From a virus, in IMG/VR virus record IMGVR_UViG_3300030333_003999, positions 1 to 44,113 of that record: 44,113 bases of DNA; one strand, written 5' to 3'. The translations under genes and the position numbers were made by a program. A model generated the notes under the pieces. It was not told the DNA's origin. It ran no database searches and was given only the letters and a program-made list of their open reading frames with translations. Shown one piece after another: positions 22,296 through 28,918 of this stretch (position 1 is its first letter; each line of letters begins with the position of its first letter).

Positions 22296-24058
22296 TATAC
22301 GTAGAGATAGCAGCTAAATCACCTAGAAATAGGGGTCTATTGGTTTTAAAGTCTGAGCTTCATAAGTATATTCCGACTAATGGAGACGCTTTATACCGTT
22401 CTGTCTATCTTTACGATGAGGACGCAAAGCAATTTGCCGACTCTAAGGGCACTTTAAGAGGCTATCATGGAGAGCGTGGAATTGACAATGTTTTAATTGA
22501 TATTGACAAAAAAGATAATACCGATGATTACACTTTAGGTAAATTACGAGGAACTCTAACGCATCTAAATGTTTTAGAAGTCCTTGATGAAAGCATTCAA
22601 TGCTACTTTAGTGGAACAGGATATCATATAGTCATAACTAATAAAGTATTCAACTTCCAGCCTTCTGATAGCCTGCCCTATCAGGTTAAAATGACAATGT
22701 CTAATTTATTCGATGGTATAGATACAAGTATCTATATGCGAAGTGGTATATATAGAGTAGCTCATACAAAAAATCAAAAAACAGGGTTATATAAAATACC
22801 CATTACATTAAAGGAAGCACTCTCTTGTACCTCTGAAGAAATACACGAATTAGCTAAAGAACCTAGACTAGAATATCCCTATGAGGTTTTAGATGGAGAT
22901 AATGAGCTAGAAGGATATATTAGCTTAGAAGCTCCTAGAGTACCTGAATTTAGGAATATTTCTGAACCTACGAAGGTAGTACCTTGTGTACAAACAATGC
23001 TTAGAAATGGCCCAATAGAGGGCTCTAGGCACAATACTGCACTTAGAATAGCAAGTCACTTTAAAAGACACGGCATTCCCAGTGAGTATGCAAAAGTGGG
23101 ATTACTACATTGGAATAACAATACTATGAATGAGCAAGCCATGATAGAAAAAGTAGAATCTGTCTACAATGGAAACTATAATTACGGCTGTCAAGATGTA
23201 TTAATGAAAAAGTATTGTCAGACAAAATGTATCCACTTTAAAAATAAAGATTATCATATACATGTAAAGAATTCAGATGAGTTGCAAGCAGACTTTGAAG
23301 AAAGATTAACAACAAACTTTGAAGGTAGGGCTATACCACTATCTGATATGTTTGGATTGCATCAATATGATACTCAGATTTACCCGGGAGAGTTAGTTAC
23401 TATATTTGGACCAACAGGTTCTAATAAAACTACACTAGCTCAAAATCTAGCCTTAGGAGTTGATTTTAAAAATGATAAGATTAACCCTAGATGGCAAATA
23501 CCAACACTATTCTTATCCCTTGAATTATCTGCTTGGTATATGCATAGAAGGCACTTGCAAATAGTGTCAGGATTATCAAAAGAAGAAGTAAATGCTAATT
23601 TTAAAGAAGTCTATAAAAAATATGGCGACCAATTAAGGCATTTACAAATTCAAACAATATCTCCTACTATGTCATCAATACAAGATAAAATCAAGGAATT
23701 AAATCCAGCTGTAGTAATAGTAGATTATATAGATTTAGTAGAAACTCCTAAAAATGTTAAAGGAGAATATGAGCAAATAAAATTCATATCTCATAGCTTA
23801 TCAAATTTAGCAGTAAATCTAGATGTTGTAATCATACAAATATCACAGGTTAGTCGAGAATATAGTAGAAATGAAGTATTAGACTTATATGCAGGAAAAG
23901 GCTCAGGAGCTATAGAAAACGCATCACGTAAAGTGATAGGTTTGAATGGCCAAGCAAACAGTAATGTAAAGCATATACATATGTATAAAAATACTGATGG
24001 AGAACTATTTGACGTGGAAGTGGAATGGCGTGAAAACTTTAGACTAAGGAGAGTTTAA
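22292..24058 (+). CDS. Primase-helicase: AEP-like primase domain fused to a RecA/DnaB-like helicase
   Basis: A 588-residue fusion. The N-terminal half has NVLIDIDKK (Asp70, Asp72) and CYFSGTGYHIVI (Ser107-His112), which match the catalytic DxD and the 'sGxGxHi' motif of archaeo-eukaryotic primases. A four-Cys stretch near residues 300-318 (YGCQDVLMKKYCQTKCIHF) could be a metal-binding linker. The C-terminal half is a RecA-fold ATPase: Walker A IFGPTGSNKTT (Gly373-Lys379), Walker B VVIVDYIDLV (Asp478) and VVIIQISQVSREYSR, as in DnaB/gp4 hexameric helicases. It would unwind and prime at the fork. The start overlaps the previous stop (ATGA). The helicase call is firm, the primase call good. Confidence 0.8.
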   Translation: MIYVEIAAKSPRNRGLLVLKSELHKYIPTNGDALYRSVYLYDEDAKQFADSKGTLRGYHGERGIDNVLIDIDKKDNTDDYTLGKLRGTLTHLNVLEVLDESIQCYFSGTGYHIVITNKVFNFQPSDSLPYQVKMTMSNLFDGIDTSIYMRSGIYRVAHTKNQKTGLYKIPITLKEALSCTSEEIHELAKEPRLEYPYEVLDGDNELEGYISLEAPRVPEFRNISEPTKVVPCVQTMLRNGPIEGSRHNTALRIASHFKRHGIPSEYAKVGLLHWNNNTMNEQAMIEKVESVYNGNYNYGCQDVLMKKYCQTKCIHFKNKDYHIHVKNSDELQADFEERLTTNFEGRAIPLSDMFGLHQYDTQIYPGELVTIFGPTGSNKTTLAQNLALGVDFKNDKINPRWQIPTLFLSLELSAWYMHRRHLQIVSGLSKEEVNANFKEVYKKYGDQLRHLQIQTISPTMSSIQDKIKELNPAVVIVDYIDLVETPKNVKGEYEQIKFISHSLSNLAVNLDVVIIQISQVSREYSRNEVLDLYAGKGSGAIENASRKVIGLNGQANSNVKHIHMYKNTDGELFDVEVEWRENFRLRRV

Positions 24059-24258
24059 TGGGTTGGTTTATAACACTAATAATAGATGAAAGCCTATTCA
24101 TGGTAGAGTTATTTAAATTTCTTCGCATTGGATTTGCATCAATGGATGATGAATCTGGTGTCGCTAGAGCTTTGATTCTAGGAGTATGGAAAATAGAAAC
24201 AAATATTACTTTAGCGCTAAGAAAGAAATTAACTTGGCATGATGTTGGCGAAGCATAA
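24058..24258 (+). CDS. Small hydrophobic-N-terminus protein
   Basis: A 66-residue protein whose start shares a base with the primase-helicase stop (TAATG). The N terminus (GWFITLIIDESLFMVELFKFL) is hydrophobic but interrupted by charges, more like an amphipathic helix than a clean membrane span. The rest is helical (VARALILGVWKIETNITLAL). Translational coupling to the helicase gene suggests a replication accessory; nothing is recognised. Confidence 0.5.
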   Translation: MGWFITLIIDESLFMVELFKFLRIGFASMDDESGVARALILGVWKIETNITLALRKKLTWHDVGEA

Positions 24259-24267
24259 GGAGAAAGA

Positions 24268-24492
24268 ATGAAGAGAATATTAAGAAGATTGTTTTTTAGA
24301 AAAAAAAGACGATACTATAGAAGTCCTAAGCCAAGCTGGAATGATTATCATCATTTACAAGAACAACTACATAAGTTAGAAAATAAACTTACTAGTTTAG
24401 CCAGAAGCAATGGTATGGTTCATGTGAATGGTATATACATGTCAGAAAAAGAAGCTAAGAAGTATAAGGGCAATGGGTTCATTTGTCACTAA
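24268..24492 (+). CDS. Small basic coiled-coil protein
   Basis: A 74-residue protein: a very basic N terminus (MKRILRRLFFRKKRRYYRS), then a heptad helix (YHHLQEQLHKLENKLTSLAR) and a C-terminal SNGMVHVNGIYMSEKEAKK. Start preceded by AAGGAGAAAGA. The 3' end overlaps the HNH nuclease gene by 20 bases. The basic head plus coiled coil suggests an oligomeric nucleic-acid-binding peptide; no family is recognised. Confidence 0.5.
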   Translation: MKRILRRLFFRKKRRYYRSPKPSWNDYHHLQEQLHKLENKLTSLARSNGMVHVNGIYMSEKEAKKYKGNGFICH

Positions 24493-24940
24493 AAGAATGA
24501 AGTTTTGGGAGGAGAAGTTTCTTCCTAAGCTTAAGAAGCACCATGGAAATCGCTCCAAAGGTGTCTTTCATAGGCTTATGAAGAAATCTTCTACTCTCAG
24601 GACGTCTCTAAAAAGGAGAAGTAAGGAATATGAAGTCTTATTTGATATGGACCTTAAGGAGATTAGGAACGCTATGTACAATTCCTATGGAAAGAAATGT
24701 AAGTATTGCACAGATATTCTTAAGATTAACAATATGGTATGCGACCATCGTATTCCTATATCTATGGGTGGAGAATCTACTAAAGATAACCTTCAAATGA
24801 TTTGTTCAAGATGTAATACGCGGAAAGGTCCTCTGACCCATAAAGCGTACATAAAGCTCTTGGCTTGGTTAAAAAGACAGAATAAAAACACAAGAGATTA
24901 TATATTAAGAAAATTAGCAAAAAGTGATGTATTTAAATAA
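24473..24940 (+). CDS. HNH endonuclease
   Basis: A 155-residue protein from the ATG at 24473, preferred because AAGGG precedes it; a longer reading from 24428 would overlap the previous gene by 65 bases. The first 60 residues are basic helices. The HNH domain spans about 73-120: CKYC zinc knuckle (Cys76, Cys79), VCDHRIPISMGG (Asp91, His92), KDNLQMICSRCNTRKG (Asn106, Cys111, Cys114, Asn115). All usual HNH positions are filled. It cuts DNA; it may be a free-standing homing or host-DNA-degrading nuclease, or part of the recombination set around it. Its stop lies inside the stem of the following structured element. Confidence 0.85.
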   Translation: MGSFVTKRMKFWEEKFLPKLKKHHGNRSKGVFHRLMKKSSTLRTSLKRRSKEYEVLFDMDLKEIRNAMYNSYGKKCKYCTDILKINNMVCDHRIPISMGGESTKDNLQMICSRCNTRKGPLTHKAYIKLLAWLKRQNKNTRDYILRKLAKSDVFK

Positions 24941-25044
24941 GCAGTGGAGAGATGTTAGCGTGAGCGCATACAAGGTTATTGGCGTTTTTGGGTTTCCAGC
25001 CCAGTCCTTTCCGCTAGATTATTGACCTATTTGACACTGCTTAT
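24937..25044 (+). ncRNA. Predicted structured RNA element 6
   Basis: ATAAGCAGTG (24937-24946) pairs perfectly over 10 bp with CACTGCTTAT (25035-25044). The 88-base interior is G/C-richer than the flanks and contains TTAGCG...CGCTAG and GGG...CCC complementarity. The HNH stop codon is within the 5' strand. No tRNA T-loop or anticodon arm can be drawn. Same design as the other closed elements in the early region. Confidence 0.45.
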
Positions 25045-25049
25045 AATTT

Positions 25050-25137
25050 AGGTAACGTGATGTTACCTCGTCGAAAAGAGAAAAGGGAGAGTCGAACAAT
25101 TAACAGGAGCTGTTATAGTTTGGTGCAGCTCTCCCTT
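25050..25137 (+). ncRNA. Predicted structured RNA element 7 (two hairpins)
   Basis: First, AGGTAAC (25050-25056) pairs with GTTACCT (25062-25068) around a 5-base loop. Then AAGGGAGAG (25083-25091) pairs perfectly with CTCTCCCTT (25129-25137), enclosing TAACAG-GAG-CTGTTA (25101-25115), a 6-bp stem with a 3-base loop. The word TCGAA recurs three times around it (about 25072, 25092, 25140). It fills the rest of the gap before the next gene, whose ribosome-binding site follows directly. Confidence 0.45.
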
Positions 25138-25153
25138 AACTCGAAAGGAAATT

Positions 25154-25417
25154 ATGGGTTCAATGATTATATGGGGTGTAGTAATAAAAGCCTACACTGT
25201 ATTAACATTTTTAACTATGGCTGATGAGATATGGAATATTAAAAATCCAAGACCATATCCAAAAGCAACTTATCAACTAGTCAATTGGGAGGAGAAAGAC
25301 TTTATCTTTCTCAAGAATGGCAGTTACGTTCTTAGAAAGAAAAGAAAGGTAGACAACGAAACAAAAGCACAAGCCAGGAGGTCATGGCATGAACGTAAAG
25401 CTAAGCGGATTCGATAG
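25154..25417 (+). CDS. Small membrane-type protein with basic tail
   Basis: An 87-residue protein. Residues 3-22 (SMIIWGVVIKAYTVLTFLTM) form a likely N-terminal membrane segment. Then comes a segment with YQLVNWEEKDFIFLKNGSYVLRKKRK, and the end is very basic (KAQARRSWHERKAKRIR). Start preceded by AAAGGA. The 3' end overlaps the HTH gene by 29 bases. Unknown function. Confidence 0.5.
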   Translation: MGSMIIWGVVIKAYTVLTFLTMADEIWNIKNPRPYPKATYQLVNWEEKDFIFLKNGSYVLRKKRKVDNETKAQARRSWHERKAKRIR

Positions 25418-25520
25418 AATCGGTATTAAATGGAAAAGGTTAATAGGATGGAAAATAAAGGACATCGCAAAAAGATACAAGGTGACTACAAGAACGATTT
25501 ACCGTGTATTAAAAAAATAA
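25389..25520 (+). CDS. Small helix-turn-helix protein, possibly extended by a -1 frameshift
   Basis: A 43-residue protein from the ATG at 25389, which has AGGAGGT at ideal spacing. It ends with a clear helix-turn-helix, IKDIAKRYKVTTRTIYRVLKK, like the C-terminal HTH of resolvases or sigma-like regulators. The last codons, TTA AAA AAA TAA, form the slippery heptamer A_AAA_AAA. A -1 slip would add IIAHQEKLYNVVYRDGRWIR and continue to 25663. That extension reads like a real beta-hairpin domain but has no good start codon of its own. It is probably a DNA-binding regulator. Whether the frameshift is programmed, a mutation or a sequencing error in a 7-A run is open. Confidence 0.6.
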   Translation: MNVKLSGFDRIGIKWKRLIGWKIKDIAKRYKVTTRTIYRVLKK

Positions 25521-25583
25521 TAGCACATCAAGAAAAGCTCTATAATGTAGTGTATAGAGACGGAAGATGGATAAGGAGATACA

Positions 25584-25799
25584 ATGTCAACAAGACAAAA
25601 CGGAGAGCAACAAATGCTCAGAGCAAAAAAAGCTCAGGAAGCAGCAAAGATAAAAGAGTATGATGATGGAATGACTACCATTGAAAGACGGGAGTATAGA
25701 ATAAAAAAAGCAGCAGGTAAAGCTTGGTGGGTAGAAGCCTATTTAAGAGGAAACCTAACACATCGTGATACTAGTAATAAAGGAATAGATGATGAGTAA
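25584..25799 (+). CDS. Small charged protein, unknown
   Basis: A 71-residue protein with AAGGAG nine bases before the start. It is helical and highly charged: STRQNGEQQMLRAKKAQEAA, then GMTTIERREYRIKKAAGKAW and a polar C terminus. It overlaps the next gene by 11 bases. Not recognised; it sits between a DNA-binding peptide and two nucleases. Confidence 0.5.
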   Translation: MSTRQNGEQQMLRAKKAQEAAKIKEYDDGMTTIERREYRIKKAAGKAWWVEAYLRGNLTHRDTSNKGIDDE

Positions 25800-26184
25800 A
25801 TTCTACGATATTGACTTGCCTTTTGGAGTTAAATATGAAGGTACATTATCAGAATTATTGACAGCAGAAACTAATAAACTAATCGAAGTTAAAACAGAGA
25901 GAGATATCTGGAAGAAAACTGGCAATATATATGTAGAATTTATTTGGCGTGAAACCTTCAGTGGTATTGTTACAACTGAAGCTGATTGGTGGGCAACTAT
26001 ATTAACCTTGGATGGAGCTATTCAGGGTATAATAATATTGCCCACCAATATTATGAGGACAAGAGTCAAGAATTTAATTAAAAAAGGGATAGCAGAATAT
26101 CCCGTAGCTGGTGGAGACAATGATGATAGTCAAGGAGCATTAGTCCCCATTAAGGAGTTAATGAATTATGAAGAATCGGATTGA
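25789..26184 (+). CDS. PD-(D/E)XK-type phage nuclease
   Basis: A 131-residue protein (start 25789 or the next ATG at 25792). It reads YDIDLPFGVKYEGTLSELL, then LIEVKTERDIWKKTGNIYVEF (Glu33-x-Lys35, with Glu37 and Glu50) and SGIVTTEADWWATIL. The block 'iEVKtErdxWkkTGNxyvEfexxxxxSGixtTxAdWw' is a recurrent phage PD-(D/E)XK nuclease signature, with E-x-K as metal and catalytic residues. Such small enzymes are thought to resolve or trim recombination intermediates. The 3' end overlaps the next nuclease gene by 17 bases, so the two are probably co-expressed. Confidence 0.75.
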   Translation: MMSKFYDIDLPFGVKYEGTLSELLTAETNKLIEVKTERDIWKKTGNIYVEFIWRETFSGIVTTEADWWATILTLDGAIQGIIILPTNIMRTRVKNLIKKGIAEYPVAGGDNDDSQGALVPIKELMNYEESD

Positions 26185-26902
26185 GTTGTATAAAGAAAAT
26201 ATAGATATTGTTAGGCATGAGTCTGGAGCCAGATGGTATGCTCCTAAAGGCTCTTATGATTGGAAACCTTCAGTAACAACTATTATAGGAAATACTATTC
26301 ATAAAGGTAAAGGATTTGAAATGTGGTTAGGAAATCATCCTAGCTACAAAATAGCCTGTGAAGAACGTGATATAGCCGCTGATAGAGGAACATTGGTTCA
26401 TGAATTAGCAGAAGATTATATGAATGGAAAATCAGTATTTTCAGATAATGAAGAAGTATGTAAACACTTAATGTCTTTTGAAAAGTTCTGGAAAGAGTGG
26501 GAAGTACAGTTAATAGAAACAGAATTATTTATGTGGCATAAAGACGTTCCTTGGGCTGGAACATGCGATATAATAGCGAAAATAAACGGTAAATATTGTA
26601 TCATTGATATAAAGACAGGCAATTATTATAAATCGCATGAAATACAGCTAAATATGTACGCAGAATTACTATCTAAAATAGTAGGTGAGCCCGTAGAAAC
26701 AATAGCTGGATTATATACTAAAGGAAAATGGATTAAAGAGCCTAATTACCAGTTTAAGCAATTTAAATTCAATTTGGATATAGCAATATCTGTCCACAAT
26801 CTATGGAAATTCTTAAATGGAGGTAATCCAAAGCCAAAAATGAAAGTTAAAATTAAAACACAATTTGAATTAGGAGGTCGAAATGACTACGAAGGGTTAT
26901 AA
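26168..26902 (+). CDS. RecB/Cas4-like PD-(D/E)XK exonuclease
   Basis: A 244-residue protein with the full RecB-type motif set: RGTLVHELAEDY (His78), Glu117/Glu119 in LIETELFMW, AGTCDIIAKING (Asp134), CIIDIKTGNYY (Asp147, Lys149) and HEIQLNMYAELL (Gln160, Tyr164, the QxxxY motif). These residues bind metal and DNA in exonucleases that resect double-strand ends. With the Sak4-like ATPase it would make a recombination pair. Start preceded by AAGGAG; it overlaps both neighbours. Confidence 0.85.
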   Translation: MKNRIELYKENIDIVRHESGARWYAPKGSYDWKPSVTTIIGNTIHKGKGFEMWLGNHPSYKIACEERDIAADRGTLVHELAEDYMNGKSVFSDNEEVCKHLMSFEKFWKEWEVQLIETELFMWHKDVPWAGTCDIIAKINGKYCIIDIKTGNYYKSHEIQLNMYAELLSKIVGEPVETIAGLYTKGKWIKEPNYQFKQFKFNLDIAISVHNLWKFLNGGNPKPKMKVKIKTQFELGGRNDYEGL

Positions 26903-27125
26903 AGAAAAAATACAAATATTACAACAAACAATAGACAGGTTAGAAGATAGAATAACACATTTAAACAATGAATTGTTGCTATGCAAAGAAAGCAATAAAA
27001 TCAAAAGTAATTCAAAAGGTAATAGCAATTCAACGCCAATGGTTAAATTCAGCTCACCTGATGTAGCAGGAATCTTGAAAGATAGAGCAAGGGCTATGAA
27101 AATGTATTCGGAGAAGAAAAGATGA
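26883..27125 (+). CDS. Small coiled-coil protein
   Basis: An 80-residue protein with a perfect AGGAGG upstream. Residues 6-38 form a leucine-heptad coiled coil (YKEKIQILQQTIDRLEDRIT, HLNNELLLCKES), followed by a Ser/Asn linker and a basic C terminus (AGILKDRARAMKMYSEKKR). It overlaps the exonuclease gene by 20 bases. Probably an oligomerising accessory; unknown. Confidence 0.5.
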   Translation: MTTKGYKEKIQILQQTIDRLEDRITHLNNELLLCKESNKIKSNSKGNSNSTPMVKFSSPDVAGILKDRARAMKMYSEKKR

Positions 27126-27358
27126 GTTCACAGAAATATAAAAACATTGGGAAAAAAGATATCATTAGAGTTATGGAATCTATGATGTATAAATTAGATA
27201 TGATAGAAACTACTCTAAATATACTTGTGATGTTTGTTGATAAAGACAAGAAGTTTAATGATTTTATGAAAGATAAACTAGGAGCTAAAAATGAATTTCA
27301 ATCAAATGAGACAACTAATGGAGAGTCACATAATCCCAAGAATAATGAGGACACGTGA
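27122..27358 (+). CDS. Small helical protein, unknown
   Basis: A 78-residue protein with an amphipathic N-terminal helix (KKDIIRVMESMMYKLDMIET) that continues to TLNILVMFVDKDKKFNDFMK, then an Asn/Glu-rich tail. Start preceded by GGAGAAGAAA and overlapping the previous stop. The last 68 bases overlap the next gene, a long overlap for this operon. Unknown function. Confidence 0.45.
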   Translation: MSSQKYKNIGKKDIIRVMESMMYKLDMIETTLNILVMFVDKDKKFNDFMKDKLGAKNEFQSNETTNGESHNPKNNEDT

Positions 27359-27599
27359 TGCTGGACAAAAAGAATATGCACACGACTCAGACAATGTATT
27401 TGCTAACTTCGAAAGAGTAGCAGCTTCATTAGATATTACAAGAGAAAAAGTGTTAATGACATATCTACTCAAGCATATAGATGGCATCTCTGCCTATACA
27501 AAAGGACATAAGTCACAAAGAGAAGACGTAACAGGTAGAATAACAGACGCTATAGTCTACTTAATGTTATTATGGGCAATGAGTGAGGAGGAACAGTAG
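27291..27599 (+). CDS. Phage protein with DUF1599/Nmad1-like pattern
   Basis: A 102-residue protein with AGGAG upstream. The sequence TRDAGQKEYAHDSDNVFANF, then LLKHIDGISAYTKGHKSQRE and GRITDAIVYLMLLWAMSEE follows a common phage pattern 'R..GQkEYa...NvfxNFeRvA...KHidgIxay...Re.v.GRIxDxivYlxLL'. Proteins of this kind are grouped with small all-helical nucleotide-handling or nucleotide-modification-associated families. The conserved Glu, Asp and His could bind a metal. It is the last rightward gene; the leftward virion cluster converges 36 bases later with only a short CTCC/GGAG hairpin between them. Confidence 0.5.
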   Translation: MNFNQMRQLMESHIIPRIMRTRDAGQKEYAHDSDNVFANFERVAASLDITREKVLMTYLLKHIDGISAYTKGHKSQREDVTGRITDAIVYLMLLWAMSEEEQ

Positions 27600-27634
27600 T
27601 TTCTCCGAAGGAGTTAATGTATACATAGTGGCGT

Positions 27635-28918
27635 TTATCTAAGTTTTCCTACTATTCTTAAAGCGCTTTCCAATAATGATTTCGTCGCCTTTTTATTTAC
27701 TGTTTTAGTAAATGAATATGTTTGAAATTCCTTTCTTGCTGCTGGATAAATTCTTTTATTAAATTCTTGCTTTCTAGGCTTTGTATGAGCTCCTTTCTTT
27801 TGAGGCATATTATAAGTTGTATATCCAGTATTAACAACAGGCTTAGCTCCTAATATACGCCGCTCTAAAAACTCCATAGGTTTATTCCAAGCATAGTTAT
27901 GTTGGTCAATAACCTCTAAAGCAACCTTTCTATATCCATTGCCATGAGGAATAAAATGCATTCTTTGATAATGTCTTCCAGCAATATAGTCCATTCTTTT
28001 ATTAAGCCTTTGGTCTAAAGGTGCAAAGCCCAATCCATAAGTTCTAACTTTTCTTCCATTTTCAACATACCATTCTGCCCTTGGAAGCAATTCTAGCTTC
28101 ATTCCGCCAATAATTTTGCCTGAAGGATGCACAGGAATACCATCAACATTCAACGCTGGCTTTACTAATTCTTTTTTCCATACATAATGGCCACCCTCAG
28201 CGGCCTTTTTAGCCGAATGAATCTTTCCGCTTTCCATCAGTTTAGATACATAATTTACTCTAGGGTCAGCTGCAGCATACTCTTTAAACTTACTCATTTT
28301 AACTTTTGAAAAGAATGTAGCTGGAACTTGCTGTCCTACAAATGGCGCTAATCCTTTTTCAACCTTAGCCATTAAAGGAGTAACTTTAGTCATGCCTGGT
28401 TTTGCAAAATCCATCTCAAAAGCAGTTGGAGGCTTTAATCCTAATTGCTTATATTTATTATGAACTGTAACTTTTCTATCTTCAAGGTCTCGTATTCTAT
28501 TTTTCAATTCATTCTTTAGAGTAGCTACTTCCTTTTTATTAAGAGTTGGATTCTTTAATTCATTTTTAATCTCTCTTATAGATTCTTCAGCGGCTAAAAT
28601 CTCTAAATCACCACCTTTCATAATTTTCCCCATAACTCTCACTGGCTTAGTAAGGACATTGCCCTTCTGTCCAGCATTGGCTTGCAAGAAATTACTCCAA
28701 GCCTGTGCAAATTTCCCAGTATTTCTATATCTAGGGTCACCACCCAATCCTCCAAATCCTTGAGTGTCAGTAAAATTAGCAAACGCATGTTTACCCACTT
28801 GCCTGGCCATAGCAGCTCCACCAGTCAATACAACTCCTGTTTGTACATAATCTAATAACTTGCTATTAGTATTAGACTCATCTGGGGCCCAAGCATCACT
28901 TAAAGGGTCTCTAGCCAC
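27635..28918 (-). CDS. Internal virion protein candidate, 427 residues
   Basis: A 427-residue basic protein, last gene of the right-hand leftward cluster. It has a short N-terminal hydrophobic stretch (TGVVLTGGAAMARQVG, about 27-42), a charged helical region (about 100-150, LKNELKNRIRDLEDRKVTVH) and a basic C terminus. The start overlaps the 3' end of the 3095-residue gene by 8 bases, implying coordinated production. In podoviruses the proteins encoded with the giant internal protein are ejected with it. No domain is recognised. Confidence 0.5.
   Translation of the reverse strand: MARDPLSDAWAPDESNTNSKLLDYVQTGVVLTGGAAMARQVGKHAFANFTDTQGFGGLGGDPRYRNTGKFAQAWSNFLQANAGQKGNVLTKPVRVMGKIMKGGDLEILAAEESIREIKNELKNPTLNKKEVATLKNELKNRIRDLEDRKVTVHNKYKQLGLKPPTAFEMDFAKPGMTKVTPLMAKVEKGLAPFVGQQVPATFFSKVKMSKFKEYAAADPRVNYVSKLMESGKIHSAKKAAEGGHYVWKKELVKPALNVDGIPVHPSGKIIGGMKLELLPRAEWYVENGRKVRTYGLGFAPLDQRLNKRMDYIAGRHYQRMHFIPHGNGYRKVALEVIDQHNYAWNKPMEFLERRILGAKPVVNTGYTTYNMPQKKGAHTKPRKQEFNKRIYPAARKEFQTYSFTKTVNKKATKSLLESALRIVGKLR

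Noticed and set aside
24428-24472. Longer N terminus for the HNH nuclease
   Set aside because: It would lie entirely within the upstream gene in another frame and has no ribosome-binding site; the ATG at 24473 has AAGGG.
24937-25044. tRNA or tRNA-like gene
   Set aside because: A closing stem exists but there is no T-loop (GGTTCRA), no anticodon arm of the right length and no CCA context.
27600-27634. Bidirectional terminator between converging clusters
   Set aside because: Only a 4-bp CTCC/GGAG hairpin with a 3-base loop is present and no T-run; too weak to call.
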